Positions 25,421-35,591 of a stretch of 64,000 nt of DNA are shown here, in pieces. The notes beneath the pieces were generated by a model. That model saw nothing but the letters and a program-made list of their open reading frames with translations, was not told where the DNA came from and searched no databases. This stretch comes from Pomphorhynchus laevis (lineage: Eukaryota > Acanthocephala > Palaeacanthocephala > Echinorhynchida > Pomphorhynchidae): positions 1 through 64,000 of the forward strand of contig WNNJ02003637.1 in the NCBI GenBank assembly GCA_012934845.2, read 5' to 3'. Both the position numbers and the translations under genes were made by a program. Each line of letters begins with the position of its first letter. The stretch's first letter is position 1.

Positions 25421-25939
25421 TATTGCATTACATAAATTTAAACACGAAAGAATTTATTAATTTTCGATAATATTTATATTATTAATTAACACAAATTTTT
25501 TACTGATATGAACCGTTACACCTCCTGTCAAGACATGGGAACATCGGTCTAGACAAATGTCGTTTTACATCCATATTTAAATTCATAAAGTATTCGGAAT
25601 AGCTTTTTGTTTTATTGACAAAAGCTTAGTAGGCGTCTGTTATTCGTCTTTTGCAAGTACTCTTATTCAAAAATGTAGTAACAAGCACCGATACTTTATG
25701 GTTCAATATATTGTAGATTAAACAATTCTGCCTATTTTGAAATTAACGCTTTACATATAGATCGAAATTCAATTATTAAATTATATGGTTTTAAATTATT
25801 TGACCTTACAACGTTTAAAAGAGAATAAATCGTCATTAATTAATTTTTATCCATATGTAAACGTACTCCAATGCAGTGTGTATTGCGAATTGCGATAATT
25901 GCATGGCAATCGAGCAAATGAGCAAGCAATATGGTTGTA
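25421..25939. other. AT-rich stretch with no recognised feature
   Basis: No coding frame, repeat or RNA-like structure was recognised between the Penelope-like remnant and the simple repeat next to LINE D. Confidence 0.55.
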
Positions 25940-26071
25940 TATTAATAATAATAATAATAATAAAGACTTTCTTAACTACACAAAAAAAAGAAAAAGAAAC
26001 ATGCAATAAACCAGATTAGACACAACAATAGAAAGTCAGTAGCTCTTCAGTCTTCTAACTCTTTTCTTCTT

Positions 26072-27958
26072 CTATGGCCTCAGGTCCAGGGGGATCTGAG
26101 CCCCCCAACCGATCCAACACGCCGCCTTCCGACTGAACCACCCGGGGTCTTTCACCCCCCGAAGAATCCAATCGGCGCGGACTATGCTGGGTAAACGAGA
26201 GACGAGGAGCTCAAGAAACCTTAGCCTTTGCTCTGGGGGACGTCCTCTTGAAAAGAAGACAAGTCCCGAGATAGCCCAGGTACCCCAAAGGCGCACCTGG
26301 GTTTTCCCTTTCAATAACAGATGCTGAGCCCGTTTCAGGGCCCACCTAGCTTTCTTCAGGATACGTTTGAGTCTATCCAGGTCAGCTTTCGCCGACCAGT
26401 TCACCGTAACAGTGAACCCCAGGTATTTTACTCGACTTGTGAAGGTGGGAAGTGGTTCAGAGGCAAATATGGAGGAGAGCGCAGAGAGTGCTAATCTCTT
26501 AAGTTTTTTCTTTGTAGCAGGTGTGCCATGAAAGACAACCACCTGCGATTTAGCTGAGTTTAAAATAAGATTGGATATGGGTAACTGATCTTTTAATCTT
26601 AAAAAGAAACGGCTGATGTCAGAGACTACGTCTTTACACCTGTGCCCAGTGAACAGTGCTGTGGTGTCATCAGCGTACACCACAAGACGTTGTTCGCGTT
26701 TAAATATTTTGAATAGTTTAATAGAGGCAGCAAGATATAAGATAGGAGAAAGTGGGGATCCTTGAGGTACACCCGTAATAGGGTAGAACTGACGCGCATC
26801 AGGGTCGTCTTCATAGTAAAATCGCTTGGTAAACAACAGGATCTCCACTCTGTTCAAAATTCTCGCAGGCAACCCGAGGGACCTGAGAGAAGAGATCACA
26901 AAAGGAATGGAGATGCGGTCAAATGCAGCAGAAAAGTCAAGGAAAACAGCCACAACTAGACGATGGCTATTATCCCGACAAAACTGCTCCACCTCACCAA
27001 CTGCTGAATGGACCGAGCGACCTTTGACGAACCCATGAAAACCTGGAGGGATCAAATTACGCCTACTTAAATGGTCGCGGATTTTACGCACAAGCGCTTT
27101 TTCGTAAATCGACACGAGGGCATTTTGAATCGAAATGGGTCGCAGATCTTTAGGGCATGAGCAGGATTTTTTCTTAGGAATAAAAACACGCTTACTAATA
27201 TTGATGCCTGCTACATCGGATGGGGAGGCTAAAAGCATTGTGACGGCCACCTCCCTTCTCTGATCAGCTGTCAAAAGCTGACAGACCCGAGAGGAAAGTG
27301 GAACGACGGATTTGGAGATGCCTGGGAGTGGACCCCAGGAGTTAAGGATATCCGTAACAGATAGATCCCTACTCCTGAAGTTACACCAAGGCGGGATTGG
27401 TTGAGGTGATAGAGTGGCTCCATAGTTGTGTAGGGCCAGTGACTCCTCTAAAACTTTATAAAGGCCTACATTCCCTATCCAACGCAATGCTCTATCCTTC
27501 CAGCAAACAAACTTCTCCTTCTTGAAAATCTTCCAAAAGGAAGACTGAGAAGGATTAAGGCGAGCTATACTCGTCCTATCCCTACTCAGCTGGAACCTGT
27601 ATCTAGTGCTCCAGTATTCATTCGAGAGAGCCTGTTTGGCGGAAGCAGAGAGATTAGGGATGTTCAGTAATTTTGCTAGGACCTTGAGTTTTGTCGGAGT
27701 GGGATTGTATATACGACCTTTATAGGTAGTCGATAGAATCGCGGTAGCTTGCGAAAAGAGGTAGGTATTAAATTTGGTCAAACTCTCATTTCCTATTAAG
27801 GGAAAGAGTTGGATAGCCGCCTGGAAGAAGGTTACTCTGATCGGATCAAAGTGAAACCTCCTTCGAAGCAACATATCTTCCTCAATCCTCCAACGAATTA
27901 GGTCATGAGAGGTGGACAATTGCTGGCGCGACTGCTCCGTGCAGAAGGGTTTTAACAA
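26072..27958 (-). pseudogene. LINE D ORF2, reverse transcriptase part
   Basis: A frame of 628 codons continuing ORF2 after the endonuclease. Motifs in order: DLRPISIQ near 271-278, GFHGFVKGRS at 306-315, motif A FLDFSAAFDRI at 339-349, motif B GVPQGSPLSPILY at 396-408, motif C VVYADDTT at 426-433 with both Asp kept, and the YLGF thumb-proximal motif. The C-terminus (WFSRKAACWIGWG) is shared with the truncated copy at 32.5 kb. The polymerase looks intact; only the upstream endonuclease and the frame join are broken. Smaller frames inside (26,626-26,814 and others) are shadows. Clade is given only as I/Jockey-like. Confidence 0.87.
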
Positions 27959-28530
27959 CCACCTCGAGTGAAGCAGTAAAATGTCGAGGATAGAATTTGT
28001 TGATGTGCAATGAAAGGTAGGTGACGGGGTTTGTGAATAAGAAAACCGTTCCTAGCTCTGCGAAGTGCTGCATTGATCCAACGACCAGTTCTGTCGTTGA
28101 AATTTCCAAGTAACATGTCATAACCGCTGTCAATAATGCTATCCAGAAGGTCACGGTTCTTGTGAATTTCCCCTGGACGGATATAGACATTGGCTAGACT
28201 TATGCGTTTACCGTTCTTACTGAGTGAAACTACTAAACAAGAAAGGGCTGGACATGAGTAGTTTAATAGGAGGGAAGACCTTAAGGAGCACTTAACTAAG
28301 GTCAAGAGTCCTTGAGATGAAGAGGAGTGAGGTGGGGTTATGTACGGAGTATAGTGGGAACAAATATGCTTTGGGATAAATCGAGTAATGTCCTGGGGGA
28401 GACGGATAGACCGCGTCTCCTGAAGGACTATAACATCTGCATCTCTACCAGATAGAAGTCTAAGGGCGGAAGCACCTCCCGAGTTCCACTGAAGGATATT
28501 CAGTGAAAAAGGCTCACGAGTACTCTGCAT
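27952..28530 (-). pseudogene. LINE D ORF2, APE-type endonuclease part
   Basis: Opens with MQSTREPFSLNILQWNSGG, carrying the conserved Asn, then DVIVLQETRS with the catalytic Glu. The usual GDFN motif reads LLGNFNDRTGRW, with Asn in place of the metal-binding Asp. After a frameshift near 27,990 the expected NSILDILLLHSR segment sits in the RT frame. I cannot find an SDH motif before the RT linker begins, so part of the domain appears deleted. The endonuclease of this copy is therefore probably dead. The first ATG is about 30 bases downstream of the ORF1 stop, normal spacing for two-ORF LINEs. Confidence 0.8.
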
Positions 28531-28563
28531 TGTGATGGATTAGTTGGATGGGGGATTGCCTAC

Positions 28564-29595
28564 CTAGACAAAGCTAGGTGCAGGAAGGTTGCCCTTCCCA
28601 CCACTAGCCCCCTCCAAGGAAGGTACTTGCCCCTGGGCAGTATCTTCATTTCCCCTATTAGTCTTCTGTTGGATTAGCTTCCCAATCTTGAGCGGGGGAA
28701 CGGCATGGGCTGAAGCCCCTCTTTTTTTCGACTCCGGAACCGAGGAAACAGGAAGCACAGGATTAGTCCCGATAACGGTTAGGATGGAGCGTACTAACTC
28801 CTCCATCTGCCGAAGAGCATTCGAAGTCTTTAAGTCGATAATCCGTAGAATGTCAGCGTCATCCATACGTGGAGCTGCAGCGACCGCGAAGGACTTGGCC
28901 GGATTGGGCGGTTTCAACAAGAATAATTGTCTATATTCTTTGAATAGAGAGCATTTCCTGCTCCAAGCAGGATGGCACCCCCCGCAATTCGAGCAGGAAA
29001 GGGGGGCATCACAGCGATCCGTAGTTGTAAGAGATGGACAGCTGGTGGAGCTACAGACCCCACAGGAAAGGGTCCCACTGCAGCTGGAGGCCCAGTGTCC
29101 CCATTTGTGACACCGGCTGCAGTGGGGATAGGTCAGATCATCCCTCTCTGTGATCGTGAATTTAATATTAAAACCCATAAAGGGATTCGACGTAGAATTA
29201 GACAGGGATTCAGCAATATTTACGGGAGCATTGCAAAAGCCAACCGGGATAGGGTTCCCGTCCTTACCCCGGATTGACCTCAGATTGGTGACTTTGAATG
29301 TTTCCATAAAAGAACGTATATCTTCTTCTTCCATTGAGCAGGGAAGATTTGAAACTTTTAGCGATGCTAGGATAGGCTTGGATGAAATTTCACCATATTC
29401 AGCTAAATTGGCGGAGAAGTACTCCATGTAGTTTGCGGCAAGGTCATTCGAGACAAAAGATATCTTCACCTCCGCAGGGTGTAACCTAACAGAGTTAAAT
29501 AGAACCCTGTTCTGAAACTGTTTGGTGAAGGATCTCAAAAATTTGTTGTAGAGATCATGTTTTTCAGTCGGTTTCTTAACTTTAATTATTAGCAA
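28564..29595 (-). CDS. LINE D ORF1, zinc-knuckle nucleic-acid-binding protein
   Basis: An intact frame of 343 codons. Residues 79-98 (LKVSNLPCSMEEEDIRSFM) resemble the region that precedes the knuckles in I/Jockey ORF1 proteins. A CCHC knuckle C-x2-C-x4-H-x4-C is at 159-172 (CSRCHKWGHWASSC). Two more Cys/His clusters follow: CGVC near 178-181, and C-x2-C-x3-H-x6-C at 201-215. The C-terminus is basic and low in complexity. ORF1 proteins coat LINE RNA and carry it to the insertion site. The chosen ATG opens the longest frame; the true start could lie slightly elsewhere. A 173-codon plus frame across the same bases is only the antisense shadow. Confidence 0.85.
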   Translation of the reverse strand: MLIIKVKKPTEKHDLYNKFLRSFTKQFQNRVLFNSVRLHPAEVKISFVSNDLAANYMEYFSANLAEYGEISSKPILASLKVSNLPCSMEEEDIRSFMETFKVTNLRSIRGKDGNPIPVGFCNAPVNIAESLSNSTSNPFMGFNIKFTITERDDLTYPHCSRCHKWGHWASSCSGTLSCGVCSSTSCPSLTTTDRCDAPLSCSNCGGCHPAWSRKCSLFKEYRQLFLLKPPNPAKSFAVAAAPRMDDADILRIIDLKTSNALRQMEELVRSILTVIGTNPVLPVSSVPESKKRGASAHAVPPLKIGKLIQQKTNRGNEDTAQGQVPSLEGASGGKGNLPAPSFV

Positions 29596-29770
29596 ATTCT
29601 TTAATTTAGGAATGGGGGAAGCACCTCCCCATCACCTGATACCATAGAAAAATTACTAACCTTGTTATTTGGATCTGTAGTTAGATTTACCTTTAATTTG
29701 CCTTTTTTTGTAGGATTATCGTTGATTTTTGAATAATTTTTGCTGTTATCGTTTGATAGCTCCGACATTG

Positions 29771-31090
29771 TATCTGTTTAAAACTAATAATGATCAGCGA
29801 ATGCAAAACTGCTTTAAAACAATTTGTATAAACGACTATGAAATTGATAAAATAATACATTTAATTTTAGCCTACTGTTCAAAATTCTTTAGAAATTGTT
29901 GTTCAAAAATGTAGCCGTTCCTTTATTTATTTTTTTCACACTGTTATTTTTGGGCAAGAATATGATGTTCAAAAGGCATTTTGGTCATTGCAATGACGTC
30001 GAGTGACTAGAAATGCGCTATATATAAGTATTACTTTGAATCTATTATAAATCAAAAATTATTTAGTAAAGCGATTAGTTTATTAGTCGGATCATAAACT
30101 ACCAACAATGTATTGCTTTATCAAAATCACATTACCTGAGTGACTCTAAGATTTTGATGTTCAAAGATTTTAATGTGCATGTATATAATGATTCAGTTTT
30201 TTGAATTGTCTAAAAGTTTGAACTTTTGAAAACATAATAGATTGACCATGTCCAGAACCAACTTTGATCTTATCTAGAATTAAAAAATTGATTGTTGAAG
30301 TTAGGTAATGATTGCTATAGTAGTTACTGAAGTGGACGCAAACAGACCTTCTTTTTTATTTACATAGTCACACTGCAATTAGTAAACTTGCCAAGCAATT
30401 GGTAAATATCAAAAATGTATTTTGTTACGATATCACGAACCCCTATTTATATTGTATCTTCTATTATTTGTATACATCGATTTGTATCATTAGTGTTGAT
30501 ATGCTTTTAATTATTTAATAATAGTATTTGATACTTCCTATTGCTGATTGGGACCTGATATTTCTAAACTGCGTAACACTTTTATTTAAAAGAATATATT
30601 TTAGTAAATACTCTTTTTAAGAATACAGCAACATTTACCAGTTTCATTGTTGATTCTAAAATTTTTGCTTATTTTTCTTAGATATTCCCTTTGCATCCAG
30701 CACTCAATAATAAAGTCTAAACAATATCAATTGACCAGAATACTTCAATTAACAACTATTTGATGACATAAATTAACTGTTTTTCGCATATTATTTACAA
30801 ATTTAATAAATTTTATCAATGCTAACTAGTAATTTAAATTTCAAATTAGAGTTTATTAATTTTATTCATCAATTGTTTCGTTAACTTCTCAAATTTGAAA
30901 GTATATAACATATGATGATTTTGTTAAACAAAGCATCGAAAAAATATAAATGTTTATTGTTGAATATATTACCACATCATTGAAATGTGTGAAGTATTAT
31001 ATAATCTCTTTACCTACATTTTAGATATTTTATTTAATTCATAATCTTCACAATACACAGTTCTTTAATCGTAAATTCACAAAATATTGA
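29771..31090. other. AT-rich spacer with no recognised gene
   Basis: About 1.3 kb without a convincing coding frame. A 61-codon plus frame at 29,729-29,914 has no recognisable motif. Confidence 0.55.
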
Positions 31091-31099
31091 GATTAAATT

Positions 31100-32155
31100 T
31101 CAAAAACTGATACGAATTTGTTATAAAGAAGACAAAAAAAGGATAAGCTGTGATATGAAATACTGATGAACAGGTAGAGGGTGTTGCTATGGGCAGCCCC
31201 CTTGGCCCCACTTAAGCAGATATTTAAATGAAGAACTGTGAGGGATTTCACATAGCAGAAACATCCCAACTTATTATGTGGAGACATTATCTTGATGATA
31301 TTTTCTGTATTTATACAAATTCAACACTATGTTCTAGTGAATTTTTTCATAGCCTAAAAAGAAATATCCCTCCATCCAATGGGATATTGAATTGGAGAAC
31401 AATGTCTGTTTTTATTTTCTTGATATGTATATTCCTCGATCTGGATCGGGTATTCACACTGATGTCTGTAAAAATTTAATGTACAATACGTTATCATACA
31501 TTGGACCTCTGCAACCTCGACACCGTTAAAGATTAGTGGATTGAAATCACAATTTCAGCGTTGTTTGACACACTGTATTAATGTACCTGATCAATTAACT
31601 GAGATAAATAACGTCGTTTCGTTGTATATAAAAAGTAGATACCCATTTGATCTTATTGATACAACACATAAGTTTCTGTTTTGTAAGAAAACCAGCATAT
31701 TACATCTGTAGATGCTTATAATCTAGACATTTTGTAACGATAACGGGGCCTAGTAACAAAGCTGCTAAATATTTTCGTAAAATACTCATTCAATTAACAC
31801 GTGATTGTAAATGCAACATTATTAGTTACTTAAAATCCAACAGTAAATTATCCGGCTTCCTAAATCACAAAATAAAATGGAAACTCTTAGTGTAGTTTTC
31901 AGTATCCTTTGCTCCTCGAGTCAGAAATTATATGTTAGACAAACTCGTGGACACCTACAATAGATGCTTATTGTACACGCACATGTGGACACCCAGAAAT
32001 AGTAAATGTGTTGCACAATATGTTAGGAAGACTGGTCACTGCCTGGATATTGACTCTGTAAAGATTGAGTTAGTTCAACTTAATATAAACCTATGCTTGG
32101 TCATTATTGATTTGGTTATACGGAAGGAAATGTTTAGAGGGCAATACTTGATATT
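31100..32155 (+). pseudogene. Decayed Penelope-like element, RT plus GIY-YIG remains
   Basis: Fragments in several plus frames. GVAMGSPLGPT (RT motif B) is near 31,178-31,215, and WRHYLDDIFCIYTNS (motif C) near 31,276-31,320. A GIY-YIG-type stretch YVRQTRGHLQ lies at about 31,930-31,960, followed by a TGHCLDID block in another frame. Order RT then endonuclease is that of canonical Penelope elements. Many stops and shifts make it an old, dead copy. Confidence 0.72.
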
Positions 32156-32159
32156 ATAA

Positions 32160-32484
32160 TATATCCTTACAATGATATATGTTTTGCAGTTATTGTCTTA
32201 TTTGTATTTTGGTTTTTATGATGTCTGGTGTATTTTTAATATAATTTAAATTTGCTTGTTTGCAGTTGATTTTATTGCCTCTGTAATTTTAATTGTATTA
32301 TGCTTAATTGTTTTATTTGTACGGTATGTACTAATTTTATTTTGAATTCAATGAATTCTTGGGAATTACTAAATAAATAAATGATTCTTTTAACATACAA
32401 AAGGTTAAATAGAAAATAACAGGGATAACAAAAATTTAAGTCATCTTCGTACTTCATAATTTCCTCTTGAAGATTTCTCCCATT
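32160..32484. other. AT-rich spacer
   Basis: No coding signal. AAATAAATAAATGA near 32,370 could belong to the tail region of the adjacent minus-strand LINE fragment. Confidence 0.45.
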
Positions 32485-32638
32485 TCTTATGGCCTCAGAT
32501 CTAAGGTGATATGAGCCCCCCCCAACCGATCCAACACGCCGCCTTCCGACTGAACCACCCGGGGTCTTTCACCCCCCCCCGAAGAATTAAATCGGCGCAG
32601 ACTATGCTGGGTAAACGAGAGACTAGGAGCTCAAGAGA
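32485..32638 (-). mobile_element. 5'-truncated 3' end of LINE D, fused to another element
   Basis: Closely matches 26,066-26,218: same ELLVSRLPSIV, then WFSRKAACWIGWG in the minus strand, with expanded C/G homopolymers. It stops abruptly at GGAGCTCAAGA and is joined directly to a plus-oriented nuclease fragment of the element-A family. Confidence 0.85.
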
Positions 32639-33060
32639 CAAAAATGCACGGTTAGATATTGGCTGCAATAGCCTTTTTTGCGGAAACACAGAGCGCACTT
32701 TCATAGATATTTGTATTTTTAATATACATGCATTTAACTACCATGTCCAACGTAAGTTGTCCAAATATAACGAAAGAATACGCGAAGTCGAACACGCCAG
32801 TTTCTTACCATTTGTCGTCTTCAGTTCAGGGAGTCTCGCTATCGATTCAAATCGTTGCTTACAGACAATCGAGCACAAGCTTGCAGACAAGTTTCAGACA
32901 AACTACGTTAGTGTGATCAAGTAGCTCCGAGGATCCGTTGGATTACTTCTTATGCACGGAATTTCTATGAGTATTCGACTGCCCCGTTCAAAACTTCATC
33001 ATCCTGTTGGAAATTGCTTCAATCGCTGATTACAAAAATCCAATATTTCGACGGCACTAC
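32637..33060 (+). pseudogene. C-terminal nuclease fragment of an element-A family member
   Basis: The plus frame reads DKNARLDIGCNSLF, then RTFIDICIF, LSKYNERIREVEHASF, and later IEHKLADKF. It matches the ARADIS / FIDICI / KYNERI region of the reverse transcriptase at 18,252-20,042. The family tail continues in broken frames to about 33,060. No RT domain is present. It is joined at its 5' edge to the inverted LINE D fragment, so the two form a chimera. Confidence 0.82.
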
Positions 33061-33314
33061 GGCATGTCATCTTCGTGGTCTAGAAATAAAACACATTGGT
33101 AAAAGGAATTAAAAAGTGCAAAAGACAAATACAAAAACACTCCCTACTGATTGTTCATCCATTGTCCATCTGTACTGATGGTTAGCGATATAATTACTTA
33201 CTACATAAGAATATGTACCATAACTAGCAATAATGGATATGACAGAATGGACTTTTTATGGACTCGGCAAAATGTACATAAAACCATAATATTTCGCTTA
33301 CTGAAAAATACTAA

Positions 33315-33444
33315 AAGTATTTTTCTGTTGATGCTAACAGAAGTTAGCAAATATAATAAATTTCTCAAAGTTGAAATGACAAGACGCCTCGCATGAGGTA
33401 GAAAATTTATTGAATTTTCGATTCCAGTTTGGAATCATCTTCAG
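33315..33444 (-). ncRNA. Hammerhead-like motifs in Penelope terminal sequence
   Basis: On the minus strand at 33,444-33,415 the order is CTGAAGA, T, a 7-bp hairpin (GATTCCA, AAC, TGGAATC), then GAAA. This fits the hammerhead core CUGANGA - stem II - GAAA apart from one extra base. It lies about 130 bp downstream of the GIY-YIG frame on the same strand, where Penelope termini are known to carry such ribozymes. A plus-strand cousin (CTGTTGA, T, GCTAAC-AGAA-GTTAGC) is at 33,328-33,351. Stem I pairing is weak, so activity is doubtful. Confidence 0.4.
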
Positions 33445-33574
33445 AAATCTGAAACAAGTAAAATGTTAAGGATATAAAAAGAAAAAGGTAAAAACAAAGA
33501 TGCACATTAGGTAGATCCTCACGTTGTGCTGCCAGGTCTACGAATGTGTTAGCAAACTTCACAAAGAACGATGA

Positions 33575-34036
33575 TCAATCACGATTTAGAATTAAACGGT
33601 AGCCATCATTCTCATTTAAGTCCGGCTTCAATTCTTCAATCCAGAGTGACTTGCATATTCGCCTTTCAAATTTTCTTTGGATAGAATAAATAACTTCAAC
33701 ATTATTAAAATCAATATTGTGTCCTGTACTTAAGGCATGCTGAGCCACAGCTGAGTGGGCAGTAGTGCGTAGGGCTGAAGGATGCTCTTTCACCCTGGTT
33801 TTTAAAACCCTACCAGTTTGTCCTATATAAAAGAGAACGCAATCAAGACAGTTTATCCGATAAATTACTCCTTTTATCTCATTGGTCCTTTTTACACTAG
33901 TCATCATTCTAATTAATTTATAATTGCATTCATTGTAGATAGGACTAATGGGCAAATTAGACTCCATTATAAGCTTTCTCACCCTATTTTTAACGAGCTT
34001 TGACACCCATCCACACTCAGGTATCAAAAATTTCAA
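33575..34036 (-). pseudogene. Penelope-like GIY-YIG endonuclease, C-terminal part of a truncated element
   Basis: A frame of 153 codons. KGVIYRINC at 55-63 with a following Cys, then FYIGQTGR at 69-76, R81 and EH at 84-85, and ALSTGHNIDF at 101-110 form a GIY-YIG nuclease of the Penelope type. Such nucleases cut the target to prime reverse transcription. In canonical Penelope elements this domain follows the RT, but the RT is missing: the sequence breaks off at about 34,030 into low-complexity DNA. The domain itself has no internal stop. The hammerhead-like motif downstream on the same strand marks the 3' terminal region. Confidence 0.87.
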
Positions 34037-34155
34037 AATTTGAAAATTTTTGTATCTTTATCAAATTTCAAAAATTTCAAAAATTTGAAAATTTTTCAAA
34101 TTTCAAAAATTTGAAAATTTTCGTATCTTTATCTCTTTGAAAAAAGAGATAAAGA
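34020..34155. repeat. Self-complementary low-complexity AAATTTCAAAAATTTG repeat
   Basis: Repeated AAATTTCAAAAATTTGAAAA units, read equally on both strands, join two oppositely oriented Penelope-like elements. GTATCTTTATC recurs at both ends. Confidence 0.8.
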
Positions 34156-34342
34156 CTTTCTGTTTATATAAATAAAATATTTAAAGTAATTAATTATTTA
34201 ATATTTAAAGGGTATAAAAATTGAATCAGATGATAAAACTACACCTATATTATATTGGAATCCAAAATTACATAAAAATCCAATAAAACCTAAGTTCATA
34301 TGTAGTGCGTTTAAATGTACATTAAAACCACTTTCTGTCTAT

Positions 34343-35359
34343 ATGAATAAAATACTTAAAGTAATTAAAGCACACTTTAAAAGATATTGTAAGGTAATCG
34401 AAATTAACACTGGTATAAAACACTGTTTCAGTATTAATTCTACAAAAGAACTTTTAGAACAGGCAAAAGGAATAAATTTTCAAAATATAAATGCATCCGA
34501 TTTTAGTACGCTTTATACAAATCTAGATTTAGTAGATATTAAAGAAGCGTTAGTAAAATTAATTAATCTTATATTCGGAAAAATATATACATATATATGT
34601 TATAATAATTATAACGCCTATCTAACAAAAATTAAACCATCAAATAAATATAAATATATGGATAAAATTGAATTAATGGAATCCTTAAATATTTTGATAA
34701 ATCAAAATTATTTAAATGTAGGGACATCTCTATTTAGACAAGTAAAAGGTGTTCCAATGGGTGGTAATAGTAGCCCAATTATAGCTGACTTGTTTTTAAG
34801 CTTTATAGAATATGAATTTGTTCATAACTGTGTAAAAACTAAATCTAAGCAATATAAATATATGAAATATATGTTTCGATACATTGATGATATATGTGTA
34901 TTTAATTCTAATAATTTTTATTCAATTAGTGAGCACATTTATCCAGAAAGCCTTATTCTTAACAAAACCAATATGAATGATAAAGAAGGTGTATATCTAG
35001 ATATGAACATTAAATTAACATTTTCTAAAACTACTATTAATTTATATCGTAAAGATGACATATTTAAATTTACAAGAAACATATTTTTGCATGAGCATTC
35101 ATGCATACCATATAATATAAAATATAATACATTAAATAATGAAATTTTAAGAATTGCAACAATATGTAATGATATTGACTTTCTTCAAAATCATTTAAAT
35201 AATTTAATAGATACATATTTTAAACTAGATTACTATAAAAATAATATCAAGCAGAAAATAGTAAAATATATAAATCAACACAATAATATACAGAATAAAT
35301 TTAAACTCTTAAGTGGCAAATTTTTATGGATGCATAATAAATTATATACTTTGTATTAG
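34343..35359 (+). CDS. Penelope-like reverse transcriptase, no linked endonuclease
   Basis: 338 codons from the first ATG. The frame is open further upstream to about 34,205 and encodes PILYWNPKLHKNPIKPKFIC, so the ATG is internal and the 5' end is missing. Motifs: motif A DFSTLYTN at 53-60, motif B GVPMGGNSSP at 136-145, motif C FRYIDDI at 178-184 with both Asp. The YWNPKLHK...RFI block and the FRYIDDI form fit Penelope-like RTs rather than LINEs. The downstream part (HEHSCIPYNIKYNTLNNEIL) is shared by the copies near 41,300 and 55,800. No nuclease follows. It could belong to a clade where GIY-YIG is N-terminal, or be endonuclease-less. The 338 codons are free of stops, so the copy is young. 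Confidence 0.82.
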   Translation: MNKILKVIKAHFKRYCKVIEINTGIKHCFSINSTKELLEQAKGINFQNINASDFSTLYTNLDLVDIKEALVKLINLIFGKIYTYICYNNYNAYLTKIKPSNKYKYMDKIELMESLNILINQNYLNVGTSLFRQVKGVPMGGNSSPIIADLFLSFIEYEFVHNCVKTKSKQYKYMKYMFRYIDDICVFNSNNFYSISEHIYPESLILNKTNMNDKEGVYLDMNIKLTFSKTTINLYRKDDIFKFTRNIFLHEHSCIPYNIKYNTLNNEILRIATICNDIDFLQNHLNNLIDTYFKLDYYKNNIKQKIVKYINQHNNIQNKFKLLSGKFLWMHNKLYTLY

Positions 35360-35575
35360 AATAAGATACTATATAATCAAATTTAATAAGAAGAAATACG
35401 TCCTTATAACACATTCGGTTCCACTGCTATGTTGGGTAGAGTAGTTAGGGGCCGAAACTTGATAGCATAGCAGTTCCTCCTGATGGCCTCTAATCCTTAT
35501 TATGATACAACGTCTGTTATTTATTAGTCAATTCATAAAAATGACGTTTATTTTAAATTTCAATTTTAATAAGTA
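35360..35575 (+). other. Conserved structured 3' terminal segment of the AT-rich Penelope-like family
   Basis: CTGCTATG at 35,424 pairs with CATAGCAG at 35,466. TTAGGGGCC at 35,445 can pair with GGCCTCTAA at 35,485 (one G-U). The two stems interleave, a pseudoknot-like topology, and GAAAC and CTGATG sit beside the second stem. The copy at 56,150-56,225 keeps the first stem, GAAAC and CTGATGA. A ribozyme or RNA-binding role is only inferred. Confidence 0.5.
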
Positions 35576-35591
35576 GTACGCTTTCAATTTC

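Larger units (their letters stand above)
25940..29770 (-). mobile_element. APE-type LINE D (I/Jockey-like), two ORFs
   Basis: A minus-strand non-LTR retrotransposon with ORF1 (zinc knuckles) and ORF2 (APE-like endonuclease plus RT). A simple TAA/TTA repeat at about 25,940-25,963 flanks the 3' side and may be its tail. The element is GC-richer than its surroundings and ORF1 is intact, so the copy is fairly young. ORF2 is split by a frameshift near 27,990 and seems to lack part of the endonuclease. A second, 5'-truncated copy of its 3' end lies at 32,485-32,638. Confidence 0.85.
34200..35575 (+). mobile_element. AT-rich Penelope-like RT element, best copy
   Basis: Contains an open RT frame followed by a 200-bp terminal segment. 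That segment recurs at 56,085-56,300 and, inverted, at 25,365-25,415 and 54,505-54,560. No GIY-YIG domain is found downstream of the RT, unlike the canonical Penelope order. The family has much lower GC than the other retroelements here. Related pieces lie at 35,592-36,407, 40,095-41,480, 41,640-41,780 and 55,345-56,300. Confidence 0.8.

Noticed and set aside
28589-29431. Plus-strand frames of 93-173 codons
   Set aside because: They are antisense to the intact ORF1 of LINE D, whose zinc knuckles show that the minus strand is the coding one.
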